Notes under the pieces: generated by a model | What the model was told of the DNA's origin: nothing | The model's database searches: none | The model's input: only the letters and a program-made list of their open reading frames with translations | Part shown: one piece after another, positions 1-8,225 of the stretch | Layout of the letters: each line of letters begins with the position of its first letter | How positions within the stretch are numbered: position 1 is the first letter of the stretch | Translations under genes and position numbers: made by a program | Source: Methanobacteriota archaeon | GTDB lineage: Archaea > Thermoplasmatota > Thermoplasmata > RBG-16-68-12 | NCBI GenBank assembly: GCA_005878995.1 | Contig: VBME01000147.1 | Span: forward strand, 1-21,284 | Reading direction: 5' to 3' | Length of the DNA stretch: 21,284 nt

Positions 1-1049
1 AGTCGGGACAGGGACGGCAGCGGGTCGATCGGCGGATAGATGCCTTTGCGGTGGAGCTCCCGGTTCACCGCGATTTGTCCCTCGGTGATGTATCCGGTCA
101 GGTCGGCAATCGGATGGGTCCAGTCGTCGTCGGGAATCGCCATGATCGGGATCTGCGTGATGGACCCGGGTCGGCCATGGATGCGTCCCGCGCGCTCGTA
201 GATCGTCGCGAGGTCCGTGTACGTGTAGCCGGGATATCCGCGCCGGCCTGGCACTTCCTCGCGCGCGGCGCCGATTTGCCGCAGCGCCTCCGCGTAGTTC
301 GTCATGTCCGTCAGGATCGCGAGGACGTGCATGCCCACCTCGTACGCGAGGAACTCCGCTGCGGTGAGGGCCATCCGCGGCGTGATGAGCCGCTCGACCG
401 CGGGGTCGTCCGCGAGGTTCAGGAAGAGGACCGCCCGCTTCAGCGCGCCCGTCCGTTCGAAGTCGTCCATGAAGACACGGGCCTCCTCATGGGTGATCCC
501 CATTGCCGCGAACACGACGCCGAACGGCTCCTGGGACCCGAGGACCTTCGACTGGCGCGCGATCTGCAAGGCGACTTCGTTGTGCGGGAGGCCGGCCCCG
601 GAAAAGAGCGGCAGCTTCTGGCCGCGCACGAGGGTGTTGAGGCCGTCGATGGTCGAGATGCCGGTCTGGATGAACTCCGCGGGATGTTCGCGGGAGTACG
701 GATTGATCGCGGCTCCTTGAATCTCCACGCGTTTCTCCGGGATGATCGGCGGCCCGCCGTCCGCGGGTTCCCCCGATCCCGTGAGGACGCGGCCGAGCAT
801 CTCGCGGGACACGCTGAGCTTGATCGTCTCTCCGAGGAACTTCACGCTCGACGCGCGGTCGATCCCTGCGGTCCCCTCGAACACCTGGACCACGACGACG
901 GTCGTGGACGAATCAAGGACCTGGCCTCGCTTCCGGCGGCCATCCCCGAGTTGGACTTCGACGAGCTCGTTGTATCCCACGGGCTCCGTCTTCTCGACGA
1001 AGATCAGGGGCCCCGCGATTTCGCTGATCGTCCGGTACTCTTTCGCCAT
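1..1049 (-). CDS. atpB: A-type ATP synthase subunit B (3' end outside window)
   Basis: Non-catalytic nucleotide-binding subunit that alternates with A in the A3B3 head of the archaeal ATP synthase. The reverse strand reads [20 protein letters not shown] at the start. Around residues 170-190 it has the degenerate P-loop region [20 protein letters not shown], then [35 protein letters not shown] and [20 protein letters not shown], all hallmarks of the archaeal B subunit. About 349 codons are present of a usual 455-465, so roughly the last quarter lies beyond position 1. The ATG at 1049 overlaps the TGA of subunit A by one base (TGATG), implying translational coupling. It is the last gene of the operon visible here; a D subunit gene is expected next by analogy with methanosarcinal aha operons. 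Confidence 0.97.
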   Translation of the reverse strand, partial: MAKEYRTISEIAGPLIFVEKTEPVGYNELVEVQLGDGRRKRGQVLDSSTTVVVVQVFEGTAGIDRASSVKFLGETIKLSVSREMLGRVLTGSGEPADGGPPIIPEKRVEIQGAAINPYSREHPAEFIQTGISTIDGLNTLVRGQKLPLFSGAGLPHNEVALQIARQSKVLGSQEPFGVVFAAMGITHEEARVFMDDFERTGALKRAVLFLNLADDPAVERLITPRMALTAAEFLAYEVGMHVLAILTDMTNYAEALRQIGAAREEVPGRRGYPGYTYTDLATIYERAGRIHGRPGSITQIPIMAIPDDDWTHPIADLTGYITEGQIAVNRELHRKGIYPPIDPLPSLSR

Positions 1050-3385
1050 CAGCGGGCCTCCAGCTTCTTGAAATCCTCATCCATCAACGTGAGGGACTTC
1101 TCGAGCTCCTGATCGAACTGCTCCTCGTACTTCGAACGCGTGAGGAGCTCTCGCGACTTCACGCCCGCGATGTCCTTGACCGGCACATCGAGCGCGAGGG
1201 ACTTCTTGCCCAGGTCGGCATATTTCTTGATCGCGGAAATCAGCTTGAACTGGCGCTCGGGGGGACAGAACGTGTCCACGGCATGGTACGCATTCTGTTG
1301 GAGGAAAATCTCCCGGATCATGCGGGCCACCTCCAGGGTGAGCTGTTGTTCCGGGGGCAAGGCGTCGGCGCCCACGAGCCGCACGATCTCCTCGAGCTCC
1401 GCCTCCTCCTGGAGCGTCCGCTGGGCCCAGGCCCGCAGCTTCGGCCACTCCTCGTTCACCTTCGTTCGGAAGTACTCTTCGAGCTGCCGCGAGTACAGGC
1501 TGTACGACGTCAGCCAGTTGATCGCCGGGAAGTGTCGGCGGGCCCGGAGCGCCGTGTCGAGGGCCCAGAACACCTTCACGATGCGGAGGGTCCCCTGAGT
1601 GACCGGTTCCGAGAAGTCCCCGCCGCTCGGAGACACGGCGCCCACGACGGAGACGGATCCCTCCCGGTCGCTCAGGGTCGTCACCCGTCCCGCGCGCTCG
1701 TAGAACTCGCTCAGCCGCGCGGACAGGTACGCCGGGAACCCTTCCTCGCCCGGCATCTCTTCGAGGCGGCTCGAGATCTCCCGCATCGCCTCGGCCCACC
1801 GCGAGGTCGAGTCGGCCATGAGGGCCACGTTGTACCCCATGTCCCGGTAGTATTCCGCGAGGGTCATGCCCGTGTATACGGACGCCTCCCGAGCGGCCAC
1901 GGGCATATTGCTCGTATTCGCGATCAAGACCATCCGCTCCATGAGGGGAGCACCCGTGTACGGGTCGATGAGTTTCGGGAAGGTTGTGAGGACTTCCGTC
2001 ATCTCGTTACCACGCTCGCCGCAACCGACGTAGACGACGACCTGGGCGTCGCACCACTTTGAGAGCTGCTGTTCCGAGACGGTATTGTGGAGGATCATGG
2101 GCGCTTCGCCGCCCACGAAGTTGTGCGTGCCTTCAACGGTGAGGTCGTAAACCTCCGTGACTTCTCTCCGGGTTCGGACTTCAGCAACCGTCTCGGGAAC
2201 GACTTGATTCAGAGACGTATCCATCAGCAGAGCTGTACCGCTGTTTTCAATCTCTGGAACCGCCGGAGAGACGTCTCTTCCCCCCATAGGCAGCTCGTGA
2301 ACGACAAGGACGGCCTCGCCGGGAGAGAGGGAGGCGGCCTCCGTCTCGTGAATCCCACCAAGATCGTAGCGGAAGAGCTTGTGAACCGGTGTAAGTCGAA
2401 CCGTACTTCCCCCGGCCAATCGAACCTCTGTGATGTACTCCGTTCGTCCTCGATAGATTGCAGTGGCAGCACCTTCCCGAAGGCGGCTCCCATCAAACGT
2501 CCAGATTCGGAGAGGTTCAGCCAACCGAACGAAGTGCTCGATTCCTGTGTCCGGCTCTGCACCAAGGTGGGATTTGTAGAGCTCGTGAATCGGGATCCGG
2601 CGTCCGTCCACCAGGTAAACTGGCGTCGAACCGTCCACGCATTTCCCTGTTCCAAACCCGCCCGGGATCGCGGCGGTCCCCCCTTTCGCGATCGGGAACA
2701 GGAAGTCCATGACGCGCTGCCCCGTGATGAGCGGGACGGTCGGTATGAGCCGCTCCTTCGTCGGCCGCGGTTGTCGGACCGGCCAGTCCTGCTTCATCGT
2801 AAGGTTGCGTCCACCGTCCAGTTCGACGACGACATCATCGACTTTCATTTTCCCGGCCCGGACCCGGGCCACCTTGCCGGACATACCGGGCGGCACGAGG
2901 ACGCGGTGCTCCAGGTTCTTCGCCTCCTGCACCGCTCCGAGGACCTTCCCGCCCGTGACCGTCTCGCCCTCTTCCACCGCCGGCTTGAAGTCCCACTCTT
3001 TTTCGCGACTCAGACCGGGTGCGCGAACTCCGCGAAGGATGAAATCGCCCATGACCTGCTGCAGCACGGGCAGCGGCCGTTGGACGCCATCGTAGATGTT
3101 CCCCAGGAGACCGGGACCCAGTTCCACCGTCAGCGGACGGCCCGTGTCGCCCACGGGCTCACCCGGCCGGAGGCCGGACGTTTCCTCGTACACCTGGATG
3201 ACCGTCTTCTCGCCGAGGATCTGGATGACCTCGCCCATGAGCTGCTCCTCGCCGACGAGCATCACGTCGTGCATGCGCGGGCGTAGGCCGATCGCGGTCA
3301 CCACGGGTCCCGCGACCCGTTGGATCGTGCCGGTCTCCTTGACTTCGGCCTTCGTCGCCTTCGCGCGCGCCGCCAGTTCGCCCAC
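1049..3385 (-). CDS. atpA: A-type ATP synthase catalytic subunit A, interrupted by a mini-intein
   Basis: Catalytic ATP-synthesising/hydrolysing subunit of the A3B3 head. The 778-residue precursor contains a 186-residue intein (C249-N434); joined exteins give 592 residues, the usual length. N-extein: beta-barrel start [12 protein letters not shown] (residues 19-30), the non-homologous region, and the P-loop GGFGTGK (242-248) immediately before the intein. C-extein: starts with the P-loop Thr (T435), then [35 protein letters not shown] and [20 protein letters not shown], which are family signatures. The P-loop is GGFGTGKT instead of the common GPFGSGKT. The start is a GTG one base after the TGA of subunit F; it gives an N-terminal extension of about 17 residues before the conserved barrel, so the exact start is uncertain (the next in-frame CTG at 3376 follows a GAGGTG). 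Confidence 0.96.
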   Translation of the reverse strand: MGELAARAKATKAEVKETGTIQRVAGPVVTAIGLRPRMHDVMLVGEEQLMGEVIQILGEKTVIQVYEETSGLRPGEPVGDTGRPLTVELGPGLLGNIYDGVQRPLPVLQQVMGDFILRGVRAPGLSREKEWDFKPAVEEGETVTGGKVLGAVQEAKNLEHRVLVPPGMSGKVARVRAGKMKVDDVVVELDGGRNLTMKQDWPVRQPRPTKERLIPTVPLITGQRVMDFLFPIAKGGTAAIPGGFGTGKCVDGSTPVYLVDGRRIPIHELYKSHLGAEPDTGIEHFVRLAEPLRIWTFDGSRLREGAATAIYRGRTEYITEVRLAGGSTVRLTPVHKLFRYDLGGIHETEAASLSPGEAVLVVHELPMGGRDVSPAVPEIENSGTALLMDTSLNQVVPETVAEVRTRREVTEVYDLTVEGTHNFVGGEAPMILHNTVSEQQLSKWCDAQVVVYVGCGERGNEMTEVLTTFPKLIDPYTGAPLMERMVLIANTSNMPVAAREASVYTGMTLAEYYRDMGYNVALMADSTSRWAEAMREISSRLEEMPGEEGFPAYLSARLSEFYERAGRVTTLSDREGSVSVVGAVSPSGGDFSEPVTQGTLRIVKVFWALDTALRARRHFPAINWLTSYSLYSRQLEEYFRTKVNEEWPKLRAWAQRTLQEEAELEEIVRLVGADALPPEQQLTLEVARMIREIFLQQNAYHAVDTFCPPERQFKLISAIKKYADLGKKSLALDVPVKDIAGVKSRELLTRSKYEEQFDQELEKSLTLMDEDFKKLEAR
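2084..2641 (-). mobile_element. Mini-intein at the P-loop (VMA-b) site of subunit A
   Basis: In-frame 186-residue protein-splicing element. Block A begins with the nucleophile Cys1 in [10 protein letters not shown]; block B is [14 protein letters not shown] with the TxxH motif (TPVH, intein residues 84-87); block F is around [16 protein letters not shown]; block G is MILHN, with penultimate His and terminal Asn, followed by extein Thr+1. All splicing residues are present, so it should be active. Only about 70 residues separate blocks B and F, and no LAGLIDADG motif is visible, so there is no homing endonuclease. The insertion point, between Lys and Thr of the P-loop, is the same site used by Thermoplasma and Pyrococcus VMA inteins. 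Without splicing, the ATPase active site would be destroyed. Confidence 0.95.
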
Positions 3386-3386
3386 C

Positions 3387-3683
3387 TCACTTGAACAGGT
3401 CTACGCCGATCGCCCGCCGCACCTTCGTCCGGAGGTCTTCGTCCTCTGCCGCACCGACCGCAATCACGACGGGGCGAGCGACCGTCTCGAGCCGTCGCCG
3501 CATCGAGTGGCTCAGGCCCTTCATGTCCGCGGTGCTTAAGACCAGGATGCCCACCGCCGGGTCCTCGAGGACGTCGGCGATCTTCTTCTCGATGTCCTCC
3601 TTCGAACTCGCGACGGTGCGTCGCACGCCGACGAGCTTGAACCCCTGGACGAAATCGTCCCGGCCGACCACGGCAATCTCCAT
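3387..3683 (-). CDS. atpF: A-type ATP synthase subunit F
   Basis: Small central-stalk subunit (98 residues) that associates with D and contacts the A3B3 head. It starts [20 protein letters not shown], the Rossmann-like beginning typical of subunit F (usual length 95-105), followed by [18 protein letters not shown]. It begins one base after the stop of subunit C (TGA-G-ATG) and ends one base before the GTG of subunit A. Identification rests on the fold-typical N-terminus, the length and the conserved C-F-A gene order. Confidence 0.93.
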   Translation of the reverse strand: MEIAVVGRDDFVQGFKLVGVRRTVASSKEDIEKKIADVLEDPAVGILVLSTADMKGLSHSMRRRLETVARPVVIAVGAAEDEDLRTKVRRAIGVDLFK

Positions 3684-3684
3684 C

Positions 3685-4797
3685 TCACACCACCAGGAGC
3701 TCCCGAATCACATCGACGGAAAGCCCGCTCTCCTTCCCGCGGGCGATGAGCCGAATGTTCTGCACCTCGCGGTCTTTCCTCAGGATGTAGTCGAGGATTG
3801 GGAGGATCGACAGAGGATGCAGGTGGGAGTACTTCGTCGCCTCGATCAGGTGGACCTTTTCGACTTTCCGCAGGAGCGCCCCGACCCCGGTGGCCTCGAC
3901 CCGCTCCAGGTCGCCCGCGATCTCGTCGTAGAAGGAATACGCGCGCAGGCGGGCCATCAGCGCGGCCTTGTCGAGCCGCACCATCTCGCCGAGTTCGGCC
4001 TCGGTCATCTCGTACCCTCCCGGAAGAAAGATGGCGCGGTCGAAGGCGGCTTTCGCGGCCCAGACCCGGAGGAGTGTCTTCAGGTTCACGATGTCAATCT
4101 CGCGTTCGATGAACTGCCGCATGAGTCGATTCGCGTCCGTCGAGGGCGGGACCGATCGGAGGAGTTCCGTGTAATAGATCCGGGAAACGCGGTCCTCCCA
4201 AGCGGCCCAGTTCTTGACCTCGGACGCCGGTCCCTCGAGGGCGTCGGCGTAGATCGTGCGGTCGAGCCGCTGGAAGGTGTCCTCGAGGGTCGGGGCCTCG
4301 GCGAGCTCGCGGAGGAACTCGGCCGGCAAGCTACCAGCGGGCACGAGGTCTTCCTCGACCTGTTCCGTGGATGCCCCGTACGTCTTCGCACGCACAATGG
4401 TCTTCACGTTCTGTAGGTCGTAGCGATCGAGATAGCGGCCGACGATCGCCCGGAGGTGTCCCTCACAGAAGTCGTAGATCTGGTTGTACGTACGGGTTAA
4501 GTTGAGGGAAGTCGCATGCTCGATCAGGTCCACCCCGGCATAGCGACCGCCGAGGGCGACCATCTCCGATTTATACTCCCGTTCACCCAAGAACCGCGCG
4601 ATTTCGGGAATCTGCATCTGGAGAAGACGCGCGTAGGTGTCCGCGGGCAGAAGGGCGGCCCGTTTCGCGCGGACCCTTGCGGTGACGTACGGGTAGTTGC
4701 CCGACTCGTATGGGATTCGCTCCCGGATTTTCCGCGAGCGGTCCCGAAGGCGACCGATTGCTCCGGCCTCTTCGATGGTCACGCCTTCGACGGCCAT
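3685..4797 (-). CDS. atpC: A-type ATP synthase subunit C
   Basis: Funnel-shaped subunit that sits on the K ring and connects it to the D/F central stalk (V-ATPase subunit d family). 370 residues from the ATG at 4797 (MAVEGVTIEEAGAIG); helical throughout. Recognisable segments are NYPYVTARVRAKRAALLP, the DLQNVKTIVRAK stretch and EIDIVNLKTLLRVWAAK, two repeats typical of the three-fold pseudo-symmetric family. The frame is open further upstream to 4833, but that would add an atypical glycine-rich N-terminus. The chosen ATG overlaps the last 19 bases of subunit E, consistent with coupling. Confidence 0.94.
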   Translation of the reverse strand: MAVEGVTIEEAGAIGRLRDRSRKIRERIPYESGNYPYVTARVRAKRAALLPADTYARLLQMQIPEIARFLGEREYKSEMVALGGRYAGVDLIEHATSLNLTRTYNQIYDFCEGHLRAIVGRYLDRYDLQNVKTIVRAKTYGASTEQVEEDLVPAGSLPAEFLRELAEAPTLEDTFQRLDRTIYADALEGPASEVKNWAAWEDRVSRIYYTELLRSVPPSTDANRLMRQFIEREIDIVNLKTLLRVWAAKAAFDRAIFLPGGYEMTEAELGEMVRLDKAALMARLRAYSFYDEIAGDLERVEATGVGALLRKVEKVHLIEATKYSHLHPLSILPILDYILRKDREVQNIRLIARGKESGLSVDVIRELLVV

Positions 4798-5342
4798 AGG
4801 GTCTGTGCAACCTCCTTCACCGCGTCGTCCCAAACGTCTCGCAGGATCGAGTCGTACCGGAGATCGACACGCCGGGTCCCGTCTCCGCTCTCGATGACGA
4901 TACCCCCCGCGCAGTCGATCGTACCCTCAAACGCCGAGCTCACGAGCTTTCGGACGACGGGCTCGTCACGCGGATTCGAGTACACTTTGCCACCAGAACG
5001 CCATTCGTCTCGGTTCGCCTCGAGGAGGCGACGAAGGAGCTCCGTGTTCTCCGGCAAGTCACCGAGGCGGGCCAAAGCGCCTGCGTACACCTTGTCGAGC
5101 GCCTCCTTCTGAGCGGCCAGGACGATTTTGCGCGACTCGAGTTCCGCACGCGCGAGGCTCTGAACCCGTTTCCGGTCCGCCTCGGCGCGCGCGCTCGCCT
5201 CCGTTTCCGCGAGGGCCTTCGCTTCCTCCGCGCGGACCTCGGCGAGTATCCGTTCCCGCTCCGTCCGTGCCGCATCAAGGATCTGCGAGGCTTCCGCTGC
5301 GCCTCGCTCGAGGATGACCTGGACGACGCTCTCGAGGCTCAT
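4779..5342 (-). CDS. atpE: A-type ATP synthase subunit E
   Basis: Peripheral-stalk subunit, 187 residues. The N-terminal half (about residues 1-90) is a long, Ala/Glu/Arg-rich amphipathic helix that would form the right-handed coiled coil with subunit H. The C-terminal half (EWRSGGKVYSNPRDEPVVRK, then GGIVIESGDGTRRVDLRYDS) is the globular head-binding domain; the GGIV-ES-DG-R pattern is diagnostic of E. Start ATG at 5342 is 16 bases after the K stop. It overlaps subunit C by 19 bases at its 3' end. Confidence 0.95.
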   Translation of the reverse strand: MSLESVVQVILERGAAEASQILDAARTERERILAEVRAEEAKALAETEASARAEADRKRVQSLARAELESRKIVLAAQKEALDKVYAGALARLGDLPENTELLRRLLEANRDEWRSGGKVYSNPRDEPVVRKLVSSAFEGTIDCAGGIVIESGDGTRRVDLRYDSILRDVWDDAVKEVAQTLWPSKA

Positions 5343-5358
5343 GCGGGACGTCTCGCGC

Positions 5359-5589
5359 TCAGATGCTTCCGAACAGAAGGAAGGCGATGACGATGCCGAA
5401 CACGACGATCGTCTCGGGGATCACGAGCATCGTCAAGACCCGAGCGAATAGCTCGGGCTTCTCCGCGATCGCGCCCACGGCCGCCGCTCCGATCACTTTC
5501 TCTGCCCAGGCTGTCGCAAACCCCGTCCCGAGGACGGTGAGGGCCACAGCCATCGCAACGAGCCCTTCCTGACCTGCCGTTACTGCCAT
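5359..5589 (-). CDS. atpK: A-type ATP synthase proteolipid subunit K (c-ring)
   Basis: Membrane rotor subunit, 76 residues, forming the ion-translocating ring. It has one two-helix hairpin: helix 1 about residues 8-28 (LVAMAVALTVLGTGFATAWA), a polar loop around AEKPELFAR, and helix 2 about 51-73 containing the carboxylate E59 in VIPETIVVFG. A single hairpin with a single Glu is the simple form of the family; no Na+-binding signature can be asserted from this alone. The start ATG at 5589 is preceded by GGAGGTG about ten bases upstream, inside the end of subunit I, which decides against the in-frame upstream codons. Confidence 0.95.
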   Translation of the reverse strand: MAVTAGQEGLVAMAVALTVLGTGFATAWAEKVIGAAAVGAIAEKPELFARVLTMLVIPETIVVFGIVIAFLLFGSI

Positions 5590-5596
5590 GTCGGTT

Positions 5597-7621
5597 TCAC
5601 ACCTCCGTTGTTGGTCTGACGCCAAAGGGCCGGAACAACGCCCCGGTCCCATGATAGAACTTGATGAAGAACTCGACGTAGTGAAGCCGGAGCGCTTGAA
5701 TGGTCCCCGAGATCGTACTCAGGAGGAAAATTAGTAAATTCGCTGCGAAGAGAATCCCGAGACCTGCGACGAGTCCCACCACGTTTCCGCTGTCAATCCA
5801 GGGGAACACGAAGAAATTGAGCGCAATCGTATTCAGGGCGAAGATCACGGCCTCTTCCGCTACCCCGATTCCCGCGAGACGCGCGTATGACACGAGGTTC
5901 GCCACGAGCCCAAAGATCTCCATGATGTGGAGCGGGCCTTCCGCGATGAGCATGACGACGACGCCGATGCCCAGGAGGTAGAGGGACGCCGTCGGAACCG
6001 GATTCTGGGCGGTGAAGCCGAGGTTCGCCATCGTGATCCCCGCCTTGGGGAACCAGCCCAGCGGACCGTTCCAGAGAGTCTGACCGAACCCGGGCCAGCG
6101 CGCCGCCCGGTCCACGACGACCGTGAAGAGTCCCGTGAGGATCAAGAACCACCCGACCTTCCCCGCGGCGTGTCTCTTGCTGTGCCGCGCTTCGTTTACG
6201 ACTCCGATCAGGAAGCCGGTCCCGAGGTGCAGATACGCGACCGTGATCGACAGGACGATGAAATCGGAGACTTGGTGGAGCTTCTCTAGGAGTGGTTGGA
6301 TCGGAATCTGTACACCGAGGATGTTGTCCGACCAGTTGAACGCCTCGGCCCGCGTGATATTCGCCGCGTGCGGGGCGTGAAAGGGGATTCCGAACGCTTC
6401 GGCGAAGACAAAGGTCCCGAAGACGAACGCCCAGAACCCACCCCAGATAAACGCCACGAGGAGGTTCTTCCAGAAGTCCCACGGACGGTGCTTCCACCGT
6501 CGGAACAGCCAGAGCCCGTAGACCATCCAGACGAGGCCATACCCGGCATCGCCCACCATGATGCCGAACATCGTCGGGAAGGCCAGGTAGAACACGAACG
6601 TTGGGTCCAACTCTCGATAGCTCGGCGTACCGTACATGTTGATGAGCATCTCGAACGGCTTCGCGGGCCGAGGATTCTGGAGGAGCACGGGCGGCTCCTC
6701 GGGTTCGGCCGATTCATCCTCGTCGATCGTCTCGAGCTCTGAGACGAAGACGCCGGGCACTCCCCCGATCTCCTCCCTCAGCCTCGAGAACTCCCGCTGC
6801 GGGACCCAACCCTCGACCAGGAACGTGTGGTCTGTGACGGCAAAACGAAGCGGGGCTTCGGCTTTCTCCACCACGACCTCAAGGTGAGCCTTCGCGGCGG
6901 TGAGGAATCCGGCGTACCGTTCGCGAAGCGTCGCAAGCCGGGCCTCGATTTCGTCGAGTCGTGCCGCCCAGCGAGCCTTCTCGCTCAACAGATCCGCGAG
7001 GATCTCGTGCGGATCGCCTTCCCCCTCAGGAACCGGGACGACCGTGAAGCCACGTTGCGCGAGGTACTCCTGCATCGACGCAGCCTTGTCCTTGACGACG
7101 AAGACCGCAAGGTACCCCGCAGCCGAGAACGCCTCGTACTGCGGAGTGACGGTCTCGAGCCCTTCGATGTCGTGCGGAACGCGGCCAACAAAGACTTCCA
7201 GGGTCTCGTATCCTCGGTAGTCCTCGAGGGAGAGGGGCAGCTGCGCGAGGGGGGTAATCGCATCGATCTTCTGCTGCAACTCCACGATCAAAGCCTGCGT
7301 CTTCTTCTTGGCGGCGTCTTCTTCCGAAATGTTGAGTTCGAGCGCGAGGATCTTTTGGCGGACGTCGCCGATGACTGGTTCCACGCCCTCCGCCTCGCTC
7401 TCTTTGATCTGGAGCACCGAAGCGATTGAACGGAGTTTCACGAGGACCTCCGACGCTTCCGCGGCGGTTTCGAGCGGTTTGCCGATTGCCAAGTCCTCGT
7501 CTCCTTCCTTGTGGTCGACGATATGCAGGACCTTGAGCGCGTAGAGCTCTTCCACGATAGCCTCGAGGTCGTTTCGCGGCCCAACGATTAAGGCCCGGGT
7601 CATCGGAACGGGCCTAAGCAT
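5597..7621 (-). CDS. atpI: A-type ATP synthase membrane subunit I (a-subunit homologue)
   Basis: Stator subunit, 674 residues, that makes the ion half-channels against the K ring. Residues 1 to about 335 are cytoplasmic with coiled-coil stretches (lobes that bind E/H stalks), starting MLRPVPMTRALIVGPRNDLE, the canonical N-terminus. The remainder has about seven to eight membrane helices, beginning near FPTMFGIMVGDAGYGLVW, a signature of the family. Near the C-terminus LVSYARLAGIGVAEEAV carries the conserved arginine facing the c-ring carboxylate. The ATG at 7621 overlaps the last eight bases of subunit H; a second ATG at 7603 is possible. Length and order (H-I-K) match archaeal operons. Confidence 0.96.
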   Translation of the reverse strand: MLRPVPMTRALIVGPRNDLEAIVEELYALKVLHIVDHKEGDEDLAIGKPLETAAEASEVLVKLRSIASVLQIKESEAEGVEPVIGDVRQKILALELNISEEDAAKKKTQALIVELQQKIDAITPLAQLPLSLEDYRGYETLEVFVGRVPHDIEGLETVTPQYEAFSAAGYLAVFVVKDKAASMQEYLAQRGFTVVPVPEGEGDPHEILADLLSEKARWAARLDEIEARLATLRERYAGFLTAAKAHLEVVVEKAEAPLRFAVTDHTFLVEGWVPQREFSRLREEIGGVPGVFVSELETIDEDESAEPEEPPVLLQNPRPAKPFEMLINMYGTPSYRELDPTFVFYLAFPTMFGIMVGDAGYGLVWMVYGLWLFRRWKHRPWDFWKNLLVAFIWGGFWAFVFGTFVFAEAFGIPFHAPHAANITRAEAFNWSDNILGVQIPIQPLLEKLHQVSDFIVLSITVAYLHLGTGFLIGVVNEARHSKRHAAGKVGWFLILTGLFTVVVDRAARWPGFGQTLWNGPLGWFPKAGITMANLGFTAQNPVPTASLYLLGIGVVVMLIAEGPLHIMEIFGLVANLVSYARLAGIGVAEEAVIFALNTIALNFFVFPWIDSGNVVGLVAGLGILFAANLLIFLLSTISGTIQALRLHYVEFFIKFYHGTGALFRPFGVRPTTEV

Positions 7622-7940
7622 TCAGGGCCCCTTTGAACCGCTCAATCAGCCGTTCGATCGCGTGTTCGAGATTCGTCGCGGCCTTCCCCCTCACCGAGTC
7701 TGCATCGTCGCGACCGGTGGCGAGGATGGCTTCCGTCTGGCGGGCCGTGACCGCTTCGGCCTCCTTGAGGATCTCCGCGTACCGAGTCTCGGCCTGGCGT
7801 CGCAGCGTCTCGCGGAGCTCGAATGCCTCGCGCCGCGCATCCCGCAAAATTCGGTCCCGCTCGACCAGGACGGTCTCTTTCGTACCCCGGACCTGACTCT
7901 CGGCGGCCTTGATTTTCTGGAGAGTTTCCTCCTTTCGCAT
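7614..7940 (-). CDS. atpH: A-type ATP synthase subunit H (peripheral stalk)
   Basis: 108-residue, almost wholly helical, highly charged protein (MRKEETLQKIKAAESQVRGT start; repeated Arg/Glu/Ala heptads to the end) that pairs with subunit E to form the peripheral stalks. Assignment is from its coiled-coil composition, size and position as first gene directly before subunit I, as in ahaH-led operons. The frame is open upstream to 8039, but that part is Arg/Pro-rich, lies upstream of the TATA-like element at 7972-7977 and is unlike the family, so the ATG at 7940 is preferred. TAG stop. Confidence 0.88.
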   Translation of the reverse strand: MRKEETLQKIKAAESQVRGTKETVLVERDRILRDARREAFELRETLRRQAETRYAEILKEAEAVTARQTEAILATGRDDADSVRGKAATNLEHAIERLIERFKGALNA

Positions 7941-7970
7941 GCGGGAACGTCGGGGGACAACTAGGCTCGC

Positions 7971-7979
7971 GTTTAAAGG
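7971..7979 (-). promoter_or_regulatory. TATA-like promoter element of the ATP synthase operon
   Basis: Reverse strand reads ACCTTTAAAC, a TATA-like box whose centre is about 34 nt upstream of the H start codon at 7940. Archaeal initiation about 25 nt downstream of the box would give a leader of only a few bases. Seen in sequence; function inferred. Confidence 0.55.
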
Positions 7980-8010
7980 TTTTCGTCTAACTGGAGCGCA
8001 TCTGGCTCGC

Positions 8011-8026
8011 GCGAATCCAAATTCGC
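8011..8026. repeat. Perfect 6-bp inverted repeat, GCGAAT-N4-ATTCGC
   Basis: Sequence GCGAATCCAAATTCGC. A short palindrome located between the divergent promoters; shares CGAATCC with the larger hairpin at 8058-8089. Candidate regulator binding site; no known motif is recognised. Confidence 0.4.
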
Positions 8027-8046
8027 AGATCGATTTCATCTACCGA

Positions 8047-8059
8047 CTTTTATATATCG
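8047..8059 (+). promoter_or_regulatory. Second TATA-like element (possibly bidirectional)
   Basis: CTTTTATATATCG. On the plus strand it would start transcripts near 8080, upstream of the small frame at 8132; on the minus strand (CGATATATAAAAG) near 8025, giving an 85-nt leader for subunit H. Which direction, if any, is used cannot be told from sequence. Confidence 0.35.
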
Positions 8060-8089
8060 AATCCGATGAACCGCAGCGGCCCGGATTCG
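8058..8089. repeat. 8-bp inverted repeat CGAATCCG-N16-CGGATTCG with nested CCG/CGG
   Basis: Arms 8058-8065 and 8082-8089 pair perfectly; the loop holds a smaller CCG-CAG-CGG stem at 8071-8079. It lies directly downstream of the TATA-like element at 8047-8059, the right place for an operator or a leader RNA hairpin. Confidence 0.4.
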
Positions 8090-8148
8090 GTTCGGAAAAC
8101 TCTCGTGCGCAAACGCGATTCTAAGGAGGAAATGAGTCGTGCACAACG

Positions 8149-8156
8149 TATAAATA
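8149..8156 (+). promoter_or_regulatory. TATA box of the blue copper/Rieske/cytochrome b operon
   Basis: TATAAATA, a close match to the archaeal box-A consensus. Initiation about 25 nt downstream (near 8178) would leave a leader of about 46 nt before the ATG at 8226, which is preceded by GAGAGG at 8212-8217 as ribosome binding site. Confidence 0.55.
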
Positions 8157-8225
8157 GCAATCGTTCTTTTTCGCACCTGCCCCCGGTAAAATCAGGTTTC
8201 GGATGAAAGACGAGAGGGTCCTTCG

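Larger units (their letters stand above)
7941..8225. other. Divergent intergenic region between the ATP synthase operon and the cytochrome b/Hdr module
   Basis: 285 bases, visibly more A/T-rich than its surroundings. Contains the minus-strand TATA-like box (7972-7977), a TTTTATATAT element (8048-8057) readable on either strand, a plus-strand TATAAATA (8149-8156), and three copies of CGAATCC or its inverse arranged as two hairpins (8011-8026 and 8058-8089). It also holds two tiny plus-strand reading frames (8132-8206, 24 codons after AAGGAGG; 8203-8229, 8 codons) joined to each other and to the next gene by ATGA overlaps. The two large transcription units are plausibly co-regulated from here. 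Confidence 0.6.

Noticed and set aside
51..1112. Long plus-strand open frame of 353 codons
   Set aside because: It is antisense to subunit B, whose minus-strand protein matches family motifs throughout; high GC produces long antisense frames.
2084..2641. Homing endonuclease within the intein
   Set aside because: Only about 70 residues lie between splicing blocks B and F, and no LAGLIDADG-like motif is visible.
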